NCBI GenBank assembly: GCA_035578175.1
Contig: JAQMRL010000004.1
Span: 38,494,901-38,558,900 of the forward strand
Origin: Catonia carolina
Lineage: Eukaryota; Arthropoda; Insecta; Hemiptera; Achilidae
DNA: 64,000 nucleotides
Direction: 5' to 3'
Positions within the stretch are counted from its first letter, which is position 1, and every line of letters begins with the position of its first letter. The position numbers and the translations under genes were made by a program. The notes beneath the pieces were generated by a model, which saw only the letters and a program-made list of their open reading frames with translations, did no database searches and was not told where the DNA came from. Below, in pieces: positions 1-10,847 of the stretch.

Positions 1-105
1 AACGAAATATAAAAAAATAAAACGATTGTTTAGTAGAATACGAATTGTGGCTATTAAATAACGAGACTGACAATGTAAAAAACTTTATTTTTGTTTTATA
101 CATAA

Positions 106-305
106 TCACTTATTGTTATCTTCAATATACACTACTTCTCTATCCCTACAAAGCTTCATGCGAATTTCCCAAAGTTGGAAACAATGCTGGAAGTCATCTT
201 CTGTCAGCTCCTTCAGGACACGTGCCGCTTTCTCTTTTACAGCTTCCACAGACTCAAATCTTGTCACTTCTAATGCAGATTTCACCTTAGGGAACAGGTA
301 GAAGA
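106..305 (-). pseudogene. Mariner transposase C-terminal end, inverted arm
   Basis: On the minus strand the reading FYLFPKVKSAL, then a stretch ending RDREVVYIEDNNK and a stop, matches the end of the plus-strand copy at 757-943 (FYLFPKVKFAL to the same ending). The arm starts just after the third catalytic Asp, so it carries only the last 60 or so residues. It joins the plus-strand copy head to head at about 305-312. Divergence between the arms is visible but modest, so the inversion is old but still clear. Confidence 0.8.
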
Positions 306-316
306 TAATAACATGT

Positions 317-943
317 GATGAAACGTGGTTTTTACTTAAGAACCGGAAACGAAGGGCCAATCCATGCACTGGAAGAGCCAAACTTCACCGAGAGCCAAAA
401 AAGCTCGAATGAGCAAGTCAAAATTTAAAGCAATGATGATTGTTTTGTTTTTAATATCCATGGGATTGTGTACCTTCACTGGGTTCCTGAAGGTCAAACA
501 ATTAATCAATATTACTACCTTGAGGTACTTTCTAAAGGTCAAACAATTAATCAATATAGCTACCTTGAGATACTTTCTAAACTACGTCAAAGAGTAAGGA
601 AAAACGCCCCGAAATGTGGAAATACAAATCATGGTTTCTCCACCAAGACAATGCGCCAGCTCATTCCGCGTTATCTATCAAGAGGTTCCTAGCCAAGTAC
701 AGCATCTCAGTGTTAGAACATCCACCTTATTCACCAGATCTTGCACCATGTGACTTTTACCTGTTCCCTAAGGTGAAATTTGCATTAAAACGGACAAGAT
801 TTGAGTCTGTGGAAGAGAAAGCGGCACGTGTCGCGAAGGAGGTGACAGAAGATGACTTCCAGCACTGTTTCCAACAATATAAAATTCGCATGGAGCGTTG
901 TAGGGATAGAGAAGGAGTGTATATTGAAGGTGATAATAAGTGA
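317..943 (+). pseudogene. Mariner transposase, C-terminal part, broken
   Basis: Mariner transposases cut and rejoin DNA at TA sites using a D,D,34D triad. The piece starts near the first catalytic Asp (DETW at 317-328). The second Asp region (about 453-455) reads Asn in the best-fitting frame. The block HQDNAPAH (Asp codon 647-649) and PDLAPCD (Asp codon 752-754) are 34 residues apart, the mariner spacing. Breaks seen: a one-base loss after the DET codons, a stop near 336, a frameshift near 450, an in-frame 45-bp tandem duplication (492-536 and 537-581), and another frameshift near 606. The N-terminal DNA-binding domain is absent. It cannot encode an active enzyme. Confidence 0.85.
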
Positions 944-1010
944 TTATGTATAAAATAAAAATAAAAGTTTTTACAACCTCAGTCTCGTTATTTAATAGCC
1001 ACACTTCGTA

Positions 1011-1484
1011 GACCTAAAATTTCAACAAATACTTCATTCAAAGTTGTTAAATCAATTTCCTGTAGATAGTACTTAGACTGTAGACAGTAAAATCGTAAAC
1101 AGTAAACTGATGATCCGCTGAACTAAATTTAGGCGATTTAAGTACAGTAAATTACGACTGAACAATTTCTTATACACTAGCTAGACTATTGGCCAATTGA
1201 AAACTTACTAAAAAATGAAGTTCTTTTACTGTCGGATATTTGAAGTCATCGTGGACGGTTTTATAGCTTAAATAATAGGTTAATTGCAAAAATAGAGCAC
1301 CAGATTCAAGTCTTAATAATTTTGACCAAAAAACCTGAGTCTACTGCAGATTACACTAGGATGATGCTCCAAAGAGTAGAATTCGTCCATATTGGTCACA
1401 AAAGAGTATTTTTAATACAAAATTTAGTATTTACAAAGATCATATTTTCAGTATATGTTATGAGAAAATATAGTTAAAAAAGCT
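1011..1484. other. AT-rich intergenic stretch
   Basis: No coding signal, terminal repeat or known family is visible. A short motif resembling GTAGACAGTAAA recurs around 1070-1105 but is too short to define a repeat. Confidence 0.4.
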
Positions 1485-1870
1485 CATAACAGGCAGGAGG
1501 AATGTTAAATTGTTTACACTCAATCTGTTAGTTCCAGGGCTACAAAATAATAGTTCTGTGTCTTATTACATGATCAGCCAATTAAATGACTGAATCATCT
1601 AAGAACCGAAGAGATAGAAGTGTAAAAGACTAATCTGAGTTATCTCCTGTGAAAATAATGAATTTCACTATACAGCCGGAACATGTGGTGAATGAAGTGA
1701 CGGTTTCATTTGCAGGATGGAACGTAGATGGTATCAGAGGGCCCGGCATGCTGATAAGCATATTTTTCAAATCAGTGAGGAAGGTACGATGAACCACCTC
1801 ACTCCTTGTTTATTTAATAAAACCTCTAGAGGTTCAAACCAGAATTTCGGCTGATGACCTAAACAACAAG
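1485..1870 (+). mobile_element. SINE-like repeat with (AAC)n tail, copy 1
   Basis: About 390 bp, one of at least ten related copies in the window. The family starts with a short hairpin (TGCCCATAACAGGCAG type), has conserved internal blocks such as GGTGAATGAAGTGA and GTGAGGAAGG, and ends GATGACCTAAACAACAA. Near-identical 10-bp flanks (1473-1482 and 1870-1879, one mismatch) look like a target duplication. It has no ORF. The short A-free tail and the duplication suggest LINE-driven retroposition. Pol III boxes are not clear, so the SINE label is provisional. Confidence 0.65.
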
Positions 1871-2690
1871 TTTAAAAAGAAAATAAATTAGATAAGTTTA
1901 TGATAAATGTTCAGTATTTAATTTTTGGGTAACAAACAAGTATTTTAAAATTAACTTATTTGCTTTAAATATAGTACGTTTAAAAATATATTATTTTTTG
2001 AACCAGACGAAGTTAATCTTGAGTATTTGTCATGAACTAATTAGATACGAAACATATTTTATAATTAAATTTTAATTAAATGTCAAATTTCATTAAAATA
2101 GGAGCCTATTTTTAAAATTTGACCTAAAAACATAGTGAAAATTTGTTACGTAATATAAGGCAGACGTTGGAACGATGGAATACATTAATTTGGAATGATT
2201 CCAAACAGAGTTCTCTTTTTATTGTAATTAGGTTAACGAACGTCACTCTGCCTGTATCAGGCCCTCTCACTAATTCTCCCTTGCACACGCTTTTAGGCAA
2301 TCTTTTATTTTCTTCTATTTTTCACCTTTATTTTTTGTTTTTACTATAATTAATAAAATGTATCAAGATAAAATTATTATTTTCCTAATTGTACAAATTA
2401 ATAATGATGAAACAATTGAAGCTGATGTAATTAAATATTAATTTAATGACTTTTCTAATTGATGTCTAATTAATACAATTAAAAACAAAAAATATAAGAT
2501 AACTAAAATGTAATATTTAATTTTATATGAACGTTTTTAGGTGTTGTTCAAAAATTCTGACAATATAATGTTAGAGAATATTACATCATTTTGTGAACAA
2601 ATTAACTGGCTTACACTATTAATGACAAAAAAATTAGTGCAAAATTTCAGATTTTATAATAAATTTACACATGTATCTTGAGAGTTAAAG
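1871..2690. other. AT-rich intergenic stretch
   Basis: Strongly AT-rich, with no ORF of interest and no repeat recognised against the rest of the window. Confidence 0.4.
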
Positions 2691-2724
2691 AATATAATCG
2701 CATATTTTATTATTTTTGTTACAG

Positions 2725-2921
2725 GCTTCCTTGCCAGTCCATTCAGTCAACTGGTAACCATTCACTAACTGGTTTCTACGCCGAGGTCCCGCGTTCGATT
2801 CCCGGTCAGGTCAAGAATTTTTTCATCATTTATCATCATCTATCTTCCTTCTCACCGTCTGCATTAGCAGCGTTTTCAAAAATGCTGGACGTAAAACAAA
2901 ACAAAAAAAAAACAGATGAGA
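2725..2921 (+). mobile_element. tRNA-derived SINE, divergent head
   Basis: A B-box-like stretch, GCGTTCGATTCCC, lies at 2792-2804, followed by a tail with TCTGCATTAGCAGCGTTTTC and an A-rich end near 2895-2921. The same tail is found on the minus strand at about 48245-48310, which ties the two copies together. The A-box end is degenerate, so it is not a functional tRNA gene. Confidence 0.6.
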
Positions 2922-3067
2922 AGCAGCTTTCAGTTATCTAGTAACATGGTTGTTTACACTTTATTGTAAAACTAACTGTATAACAACCAGATGACTGCTG
3001 TAAAAAAACAAATACTACCGGGTACCTTATTCAAATTTCCGTAAATGTTAACAAAGAATCCAGCAAA

Positions 3068-3930
3068 ACCAGAGTAGGGTCGGTATTGCTATTTTTACTT
3101 TCTCTTGCCTACAATGAATTTATAGGAAGGAAAGTAGTCTATTGTTTTCATGTCGATTTTTCGAAATCGAGTTTTCACCGGATCTACCGTTTTCAGATCC
3201 CCTGAACCCCAAAAAAACATGTTTCTAGAGATTGGTATGTGTGTGCGCGCGCGCGTGTGCGCGCGCGCGTGCGTGCGTGTGTGTGTGTGTGTGTGTGAAT
3301 AGAATATCTCAAGAACGGAACATAATACGAACTTAAAACTTGAAACTTAAGTTAGGTACCACTAGAAGACCCGCACGAACATTTTCATCAAAATCGGTCT
3401 ACCGAAAGTAGTAGTTTATTCGTGTCATTTTTTTCACTTTTTTGCGAATTTCTCAAAAACGGCTTCTATGATTTTTTTACAAATCGCCATATTTACTACA
3501 TTTTATATGTTCTACAATGGTATATAAGGTAGGCGTCATGTCTGCTGAAATTCTTGGGAAGGTTGTTTTCTCGTAAAAAATTGGTTTTTTTTAATATTAC
3601 GGCTTTAATATGCATTTAGCGCAAAGATATAATTATAAAAGTTGTAGAGAATTTAAAATCCTACAACTTTTATTTCAAACATTTTTGTATAACGCTTAGT
3701 TTAGCGGTAATTAGCAATTTCCTGTTTTTTCTCACGAAAATGTGCAAAACATAGATTTTTTAAAGATTTTAGCTTTAGTATGGTTTTTACAACAAAAGTG
3801 TTTGATCAAATTTATTGGAAATTAAAAGATCTACAACTTTTATTTAGAGAATTTTTCATAAAATGTCAACCTCGTGTTTTTGCTGGTGCTATTTGTTTTT
3901 TGTGGGTACGATATGTATAGGAAATAATGA
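3068..3930 (-). pseudogene. LINE fragment split by the 1-kb repeat
   Basis: The flanks 3068-3092 (GAGTAGGGTCGG region) and 3863-3930 (GCTGGTGCTATTT region) match consecutive parts of the LINE tail at about 36765-36865, where no insert is present. The LINE was therefore there first and the 1-kb repeat at 3093-3862 landed in it. Only a short, non-coding remnant is left. Confidence 0.5.
3093..3862 (+). repeat. 1-kb non-coding repeat, copy 1 (3' truncated)
   Basis: The copy starts TTTTACTTTCTCTTGCC, carries a TG/CG microsatellite at about 3238-3297, then runs through blocks found in every copy (ATCTCAAGAACGGAAC, TTAGGTACCACTAGA, CCTACAACTTTTATTTCAAA). Compared with copies at 4963-5936 and 32507-33514 it lacks the last 150-250 bp. 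There is no ORF. Family ends are described under copy 2. Confidence 0.72.
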
Positions 3931-4130
3931 ATTAATAAGCACTTATACGAAAAAATAAAGAATTGAACGATTAAAGTACAGTACAAGTATTTGTAGAGGA
4001 TGCTGAATGAATATTTCAGAAAAGAAACTGAAACAGAAACTGAAATAGGAATAGTAAATAAAGGGTTTAACATTATTATAAATAATTATTTATTATTATA
4101 TTTAGTTATTATTTATTATTATAAATAAAG
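3931..4130. other. AT-rich spacer
   Basis: Contains a (TTATTATAAATAA)-like simple stretch at about 4074-4125. No gene is seen. Confidence 0.35.
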
Positions 4131-4139
4131 ACAATGTAT

Positions 4140-4700
4140 TTTGAAATTATGTAGTATGTCGAAATTAAATCTCTGGCGGATAACAGAACAACATGGAGGC
4201 GAACATATGTATATTATGTACTTGGATGGAATTAAACCTAAAGAAACAATTAGTATAAGTAAAATGTTTTGTTCGGAGTGCAGATCTACTTTACGAATGT
4301 TAAACTTTAAGGGAAAATGAGAGACAAAAACTAAAAGTTGGTTATGGTGACCATTACAGGAAATGCAATAGACCGATGAAGTGAGAAAAATAGAATATTT
4401 TACCTAATGCGATAAGTGGAAGAAAAGATAAATTTCATGGAAACCATTTGCCGGAAGAAAGCTAATTGGCTAGGATACTTAATGAGAGGAGAAGATTTAA
4501 TTAAAACTGTGTTAGAACGACCAATAGATGGCAAGAGGAACAGAGAATGTAGAAGAATAAAGGTTATAAACGATTTAAAAGCGGGTATTAAGAAATTAAG
4601 TCTCTGGCGGATAACAGAACAACATGGAGGCGAACATAGTGCAGGGACCTGCCTAAAACCGAAATCGAAGTTTGTAAACATCGATAAATAATCCACACAA
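4140..4700 (+). pseudogene. LINE reverse transcriptase tail fragments
   Basis: At 4416-4691 the plus frame reads like the end of a LINE polyprotein (KKANWLGYLMRGEDLI, then a basic stretch and WRITEQHGGEHSAGTCL). The WRITEQHGGEH part also occurs at about 4160-4207, so a piece has been duplicated or two copies overlap. All catalytic motifs of the reverse transcriptase are missing. Confidence 0.6.
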
Positions 4701-4962
4701 ATCAATAATCAGCATAGGTCGGACATCTCACGTGTTCGAACTTGTAATAAAAACAACTAAAAAGTTGTAGAGTGGAATTTTTAATTTCAAACAGAGAAAT
4801 TGTTTAAAAAAAATATCCCCGAGTAGAAAAGATACTATCGAGTATCGTTATAATTTGAACAACTGTAGCTTTGTGGAATATTAGTTTCATATGAAGAAAA
4901 ATTATGGCAATTAGCGTAAAGAATGCCCTTGTTAAAATTATGAATTTTTGGAGATGCAGTAA

Positions 4963-5936
4963 ATTTTTACTTTCTTTTGCCTATATAAATATATAGAGAG
5001 GAAAGTATTGTGTTCATGTCGATTTTTTAAAATCAAGTTTTCATCGGATCTACACGTTTTCAGACCCCCTGAACCCAAAAACCATGTTATTAGGGATTGG
5101 TCTGTGTGTGTGTCGGTGTGTGTGTGTGTCGGTGTGTGTGTGTGTGAACAAAATATCTCAAGAACAGAACATCGTACAAAATTGAAACTTGAAACTTAAG
5201 TTAGGTACCACTAGAGAACCCGACATGAACATTTTCATCAAAATCGCTCAACCGGAAGTAGTAGTTTATTCGTGTCATTTTTCACTTTTTTGCGATTTTC
5301 TCAAAAACGACTCCTATGATTTGTTTTTAAATCGCCCCATTTACTAAATATTTTATGCTCTACAAAATAGGGTAGGCGCCATGTCTGCTGAAATTCTTGG
5401 GGTGGCTTTTTTCTCGTAAAAAAATTGTTTTTTTAAGATTGCGACTTTAATAATATGCATTTTAGCGTATAATATAATAAAATATAATAAAACTTGTAGG
5501 GAATTCAAAATCCTACAACTTTTATTTCAAACATTTTTTGTATAACGCTCAGTTTAGCGGTAATTAGCAATTTTCTGTTTTTTTCTCACGAAAAAGTGTA
5601 AAAAAATCGATTTTTTAAAGATTTCAGCCTTAGTGTGCAATTTACGTCAAAAGTGTATATAATAAATTTTATAGATAATTAAGAGATCTACATTTTTTAT
5701 TGAAAGAATTTTTCTCTACAGAGCCTAGTTGAGCGTAAAAGAGGGATTTTCCATATTTTTAAGCCAAACTGAGGTTGATTTTCATTTAGCGTCTTTCACT
5801 CATGATTAAAATAAGGTTATGGTTTTTGAGGTTAATTTTTTGTTTATTTTTAATGTTTTATTACTATGTTAGGTTATATTATTCATTATTTGCATTGGAA
5901 AGAGAACGTCGTGTGAGTGTTTCACACCAGATTTTT
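4963..5936 (+). repeat. 1-kb non-coding repeat, copy 2 (near full length)
   Basis: One of the longest copies. It starts TTTTTACTTTCTTTTGCC and ends AACGTCGTGTGAGTGTTTCACACCAGATTTTT; near its end lies a hairpin (GTGTGA, 5-base loop, TCACAC). The 5' CTTTCTCTTGCC block and the GGCAAGAGAA block about 40 bases before the 3' end are inverted relatives. The TG microsatellite is at 5102-5144. There is no ORF. A non-autonomous DNA element (perhaps Helitron-like, given the 3' hairpin) is possible, but the class is not established. Confidence 0.72.
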
Positions 5937-6312
5937 ACGAATGCACTACAAGAGTTTAGAATATGAAGACGTAATGTGGAGCGGAATTGCGTGATGAATT
6001 ATTACAGGATCTGTAGAGAGATAACAATAAAATTTCATTGAAATACACGATGAAAGAGGGGGAGATTGGCAGATACAGTCCATAGCAGCCAGATAAGTGC
6101 ATCATAATAATGCAATGGAATTGAATGCATCGTTGAGGTGCATTACTGAAAGCGAATTACGTTTAAACATGGTTAACATAGAATATTTAGCTCCATTATT
6201 GATAATGTCCGTAATACCGCAAACCAGACACTACTGTAGAATAATTGTATTACTGTATTATAATAGAAATCATTCTAACGACTATATTTTGTTTTTAATA
6301 TTATAAACTAAA
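5937..6312. other. Intergenic stretch
   Basis: No recognised element or gene. A 69-codon open frame at 6097-6306 has no recognisable features. Confidence 0.35.
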
Positions 6313-6314
6313 TA

Positions 6315-6400
6315 CAGTCAACCATTGATAATTCGGACTAATTGGGAACATTTTAACTTATGCGGATTTTCAAAATTACAGAAAACAACTTCATCGGGGA
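6315..6400 (+). mobile_element. Possible pogo-like terminal fragment
   Basis: The piece starts CAGTCAACCATTGATAATTC directly after TA (6313-6314). CAG followed by a gene-poor AT-rich end next to TA is the usual look of pogo/Tigger termini. No matching second end was found, so only one end, or a chance match, is present. Confidence 0.4.
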
Positions 6401-6424
6401 AATTTTTATTTTTTGTTTCTCACA

Positions 6425-6590
6425 GCATTAGATTTTATTCCCTAAAATGTGTCGTTGCAATCTGTTCAATTAAATAAGCTAACACTATTGCCCAATGAGA
6501 TGATCAAGATTTGTATGACGTGTAAATTAGGTGTAGTCTTGTACAGACTCAGGCCGATACTTCTTGAGAAAGTATGGTTAAATAATTGAT
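6425..6590 (-). mobile_element. tRNA-SINE 3' fragment, related to 25220-25562
   Basis: Read on the minus strand, this stretch matches the 3' half of the SINE at 25220-25562 in order (AACCATA..., TGTACAAGACTA, TTACACGTCATAC, CTCATTGGG, GATCGCAACGA). The tRNA-like head is missing. Confidence 0.68.
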
Positions 6591-7280
6591 TTTTAAGGTA
6601 AATATCCCGTTCGTTTAACCCTAGAGCCTGCAATCGTCGATTTTGAGACGATGTTACCGCTTCTTGAACCGGTCGCGTCGCAAAATCGGATTTGCTTCAT
6701 AGCATTGCAATGGTGTCATTTTAGTTTTAATTTCATCTACAGACAGAGTTGTTGTTTTGTAAAATAGTTTAGTAATGCATAAAGTAAATTTTTACGTATA
6801 ATACAGTAGTTTTAGTTGCATATTCTGCTTGTGTTTCTCTGTTGAAACCACGCTGTCCTAGAGCTGAATTTGGTTATTTCTTGTTTACATGATAAGTTTT
6901 TGTATATATTTTCTTCAGTTTTGAACATAGATTCGTTTTTTTTTGTTTTATTTCGAATTAAAAATCAAAAGTAACGATTCGTATATAAAGAATTAGGAAT
7001 GTAGAGCATAAGAAAGTTTAAAACAGTAGTGTCATCTGAAATTTTAGAAAAATATTTGTCTAAAAATTATTTTCAAATAGTTTCAGCATCCCTTACTGTC
7101 AGATTAAAAAATTTTAGTAATGTATTTATTCTATTTTACTAAGTTTTCTTGTTATTTTGATGTCACGGGAGAAGGTTTGTGATTTATAGCAAATTTTTAA
7201 TGATTTCTTTACGGTTCGGTGACTAGAAATTCTCTGCCGGTCTAGAAAAATGTTATTGCTGGCTGTAGGGTTAAAAGTAG
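6591..7280. other. AT-rich intergenic stretch
   Basis: No gene or repeat was recognised. Confidence 0.4.
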
Positions 7281-7284
7281 TTGT

Positions 7285-7570
7285 GAATAATACCGGCTTG
7301 GAGAGAGTATCTCACTTTCGTTATTTAGGGTGTGACGTGGGATTTGATTCTGATTTGGATATAAAGCAGAAATAGAGCAAATTCCAGAGGATATGCGGGA
7401 CTATAAGCAGAACTTCGGTAATGGAGCGAGAATGGTCACAACACTTAAGTTCTATAAAGTTATTATAGCAGCTCCAGTTATTCTGTATGGAAGTGAGGCA
7501 TGGACAACTAAAAACCCAAGAGCGGAGAATCCAGACGGCAGAGATGGCATACCCTCGCACATGATTTTTT
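7285..7570 (+). pseudogene. LINE reverse transcriptase C-terminal fragment
   Basis: The plus frame reads SHFRYLGCDVGFD, then after a stop and at least one frameshift, VIIAAPVILYGSEAWTT. The FRYLG and LYGSE(T/A)WT blocks follow the polymerase core in many insect LINEs. The catalytic YADD part lies upstream and is absent. Confidence 0.7.
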
Positions 7571-7599
7571 AACCATAGTTGGTTGGATGTGTCTACCGC

Positions 7600-9015
7600 C
7601 TCGGTTATTAGAATGAATGTGTGTATAAAAATTAATATAAAATGTTAAGATAAAAATTGTATTCTTTTTTGGGAATAATGTATTACGTCTTCTACAACAA
7701 CTGTGTATTACCTATTTTACAATATTGTTTTCTTTGAAGTTTTTTCCATTATGTTTTGTAACTGGAGCTTCAGTATTTTATCTAATATTTGCGGCTAGAT
7801 AGAATATGAGTCATTAATTTAATTAACTTCAGTTTTCTGTAAATTTATTTTTATATTTTTAAACGGTTTTATTTAATTTGAATTGGTTCTGAAATCAATC
7901 CGCAATTGTCCATGTCTATGTTCCATGTTCTAGGAATCTTCTTCGTTAGTTGCTTGGTAAATTCGTGCATCTAAATCACGTATCACGGTTTTCATTGAAA
8001 TGAAGTTTATTCTTAAAACGGCCATCAACTATTCACTATGCCGTCTTTATCACAGTTTATGATCGCCAATCCGGACGTAAGCGATCATGAACTGAAAGCA
8101 GCAGTAGAAGTTACTTCATCTACAATATTAATACTCCTTGTTTTGCTTTGGCTACAGTTTCGTTTCTTCTTAATTTGCTTCGTTTCTATGTTCTTACGCC
8201 ACAACGTATTTCATACGTTTTTTTTAATTGATCATAATGGAAATCCTATTTTCCTGTCATACAATTCATATTTTTAACGCTTAACTGCATATTTTTATTT
8301 ACAATATTGGCTTTCTATCTAAATTTGTACCCGGATGATTTTCCTAGAATTCTAATCCCTGTGTATATCCAGCAGTCCCGGGCTTCCCTGGGGTATTACC
8401 ATAGCAACAGTATAAAAGTATACACTAGTTGTATTTTCATTATTAAATTGAGCTTTATATCATATCATATTGCACTTTACAATCCTTGTCCATAATACTG
8501 ATTGGTAAAATTAATGTAATTAATTGTTACATTCTAAAGTTTTTTAATAAATTTATTTTTCATTTAAAATTTTTGTAATAGGGAAAAATAAATTTTCAGG
8601 TTTTCTTATTAGGTACAGGTAACCTTATCCTCTAAATTAATAAAATTTATTGGCTTGTAAATATTATAGGATATTATGTATTGTGTTTATAAAAGTCAAA
8701 ATGTTTGGGATAGGAAATGGGAAGGTCCTTGTACCTACTGCATGAAAGGCAAAAAGGAGACGATCAGGTATTCATTCAAATGAAGTGGCCAAGGAAAACT
8801 GTTGAAAAACCTTGACCAGGACAGCCAAACATAATACTGTACTAATTAATTACAAATTCATTCCTGATAAATTTCCATTTTCACAATCTATTTTATTAAT
8901 TTTCAAACACTTTGAGCATTAATTAACAAATACAGGTATATGGCATGAAACAGTAACAAAACTTTCTTTCTTTTTGTAAATAATAAAAAAATTATCTAAT
9001 TTTAATCATGATGAT
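7600..9015. other. AT-rich intergenic stretch
   Basis: A 79-codon frame at 8038-8277 and a 62-codon frame at 8307-8495 are open, but show no domain, codon pattern or splice context that would support a gene. No repeat was recognised. Confidence 0.35.
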
Positions 9016-9019
9016 GAGG

Positions 9020-10255
9020 CTAGATGAAAATCAATCTCGGTCGGAATTTGATTTTTATGAGTAAAATATGGAAAATCACTAATTAACGCTAAACTAAGCT
9101 CTGTAGAAATCAATTGCTTGAAATAAAACTTGTAGATTTTTAAAATTTTCTATACTTAAATTAGGTCTACATGCTTTTTTCTTTAAATGGCCCTAATTAA
9201 GGCCACAACCTGAAAAACTCCATTTTTTACATCCGTATTCCGATTTCAATGAACAAAATATGAAGAATCACTAATTCACGCTCTGTAGAAGAAAAGTGAG
9301 GGGTCTAGTGTCAAAACCAGCCACGTCCAAAAAAAACTTTTTTGATGTTTCTGTTCTTTTTTACAAGTTTTCAATGTTATGCATACATTAAATAGGTGAA
9401 TCTACATCAAAACGATCCATATCCAATAAAATTGCTCAATAAAATTCGAAAGTTATTTTCAAACGAGCCACATCCATACTTAGAGAAATATCCAGTGGGT
9501 GCGCTAGTGCACTGCTGTGATGAACTAAATTATATTCTATCAAAAATAAAGTAGTTTCGTAGGTAATGCAGTAATTTTAAGACAGTTTTGTTACAACATT
9601 ATTTAATGTTTAATGTTTGGTTTTAAAAAAATATGATTTTTCTAAAAAAAAAAACAGTAAACTTTTGTTTCAAAATTAGCCAATTCCCCGCATGAGTTTC
9701 AAAACCATACACATTCAAAAAAAATAGTTTTCCTGGATTTTGAAAAAACACATTTTTATTATTTATACACATTAATGTGGGATTTAATACTTATAACTTA
9801 AACTATTAACCAAAACAGTAGATACCGTAGCTTCAATTTAAACAGTTTTTTTGCTCTCCTGAAAATTTTATGAAATGGATATGGCTAATTTTGATACTAC
9901 ACCCCTCAAGAGTTCTGGAAACAAGATATTGGTTCTTTAATTTTTTATAACGTTGATCAAATACACTTTTGCAATGAAATGTACATTAAGGCCGCACTCT
10001 ATAAAAAAAAACAATACGTATATTTACAGGAACACAATAAAATTCAGCAGACATGCCACCTACCCTATTTTATAGAGCACAAAACGTGTAGTAATTGAGA
10101 CGTTTTAAAACAAAATCGTACAAGCCGTTTTTGATAAAATTGCAAACAAGTGAAAACTTGGACGACTAGAATACTTTTACCAATTGACCGATTTTCATTA
10201 AAATGCTCGTGTTGCGTCCTCTTGTTTGCTACAAAATTAAGTTTCATAATCTGAC
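9020..10255 (-). repeat. 1-kb non-coding repeat, copy 3, split
   Basis: Two parts, 9020-9296 and 9909-10255, follow the family order on the minus strand: the 3' blocks come first and then the block with CAGCAGACATGCC. They are separated by the inverted-repeat element at 9297-9908. The copy is clearly more decayed than copies 2 and 5. Confidence 0.6.
9297..9908. mobile_element. Unclassified 612-bp inverted-repeat element
   Basis: The left end, TGAGGGGTCTAGTGTCAAAA, and the reverse complement of the right end (TGAGGGGTGTAGTATCAAAA) form inverted termini of about 30 bp with few mismatches. Inside, variants of TCAAAACNAGCCACATCC recur at about 9320, 9408, 9452, 9671 and 9697, as well as in the two ends. 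It has no ORF. It looks like a MITE; the target duplication is unclear, so no superfamily is assigned. Confidence 0.68.
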
Positions 10256-10259
10256 TTCT

Positions 10260-10702
10260 TGCCCATAAAAGCTAGGTGGAGGGGTAAATTACTTACACTC
10301 GACTTGCTAGTTCCAGGGCTAAAAAAATAGTTCTCTTTCTTATAAAAAAAATATATAAAAAATAGTTCTCTTTCTTATCTCTTTCTTTCTTTCACGGTCA
10401 GCCAATTATATGACTGAACCATTTAGAACAGAAGAGGTAGAGGTGTAAAACACACTAGTCAGAGTATCTCCTCTGAGAGTAATAAATTTCGTTATACAAC
10501 AAGACCCTATGGTGAATGAAATGAAGTTGTCATTTGCAGGGTGGAAAGAAGATGCTTTCCAGAGAGCCTGGTGTGCTAATAAGCATACTTTTCCACTCAA
10601 TAAGGAAGGTAATCGTATTACACCCTTACTCCTCGTTTTACCTAGTAAAGCGTCAAGAGATTCAAACCAGACTTTTGACTTATGACCTAAACAACAACAG
10701 CA
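10260..10702 (+). mobile_element. SINE-like (AAC)n repeat, copy 2
   Basis: Full-length family member starting GCCCATAAAAGC and ending AAACAACAACAGCAACAG. Near 10327-10395 a duplicated, T/A-rich stretch (TTCTCTTTCTTAT occurs twice) expands the 5' part. Confidence 0.68.
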
Positions 10703-10847
10703 ACAGTCTGACTTCAGTGGAAGAAACTTCATGAAATAAATTTGTTGTCCTTATATTAGGTTCTTTGAGAACCAAATAAAAACCCGTTAAGCTTTTAGTT
10801 GGTATTTTCATCGGTATTTTCTATATCTATAACCATAAAACACATTT

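Larger units (their letters stand above)
41..1008 (+). mobile_element. Palindromic mariner-type element (two 3' ends, inverted)
   Basis: The two outer ends are inverted repeats: 41-65 matches the reverse complement of 985-1008 almost base for base. TA flanks the element on both sides (39-40 and 1009-1010), the target duplication expected for Tc1/mariner. The left arm (41 to about 305) is a minus-strand copy of the transposase C-terminus and 3' end. From about 312 the plus strand carries the last two thirds of the same gene. The unit therefore has two 3' ends and no 5' end. The flanking TA pair suggests it moved or was fixed as one unit rather than as two chance fragments. Confidence 0.82.

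Noticed and set aside
8038..8277. Small membrane-like protein
   Set aside because: The hydrophobic stretch follows from T-rich sequence; there is no supporting start context, homology or neighbour.
9310..9720. CRISPR-like spaced repeats
   Set aside because: The repeated words are imperfect, unevenly spaced and inside a TIR-bounded element in an insect-like genome.
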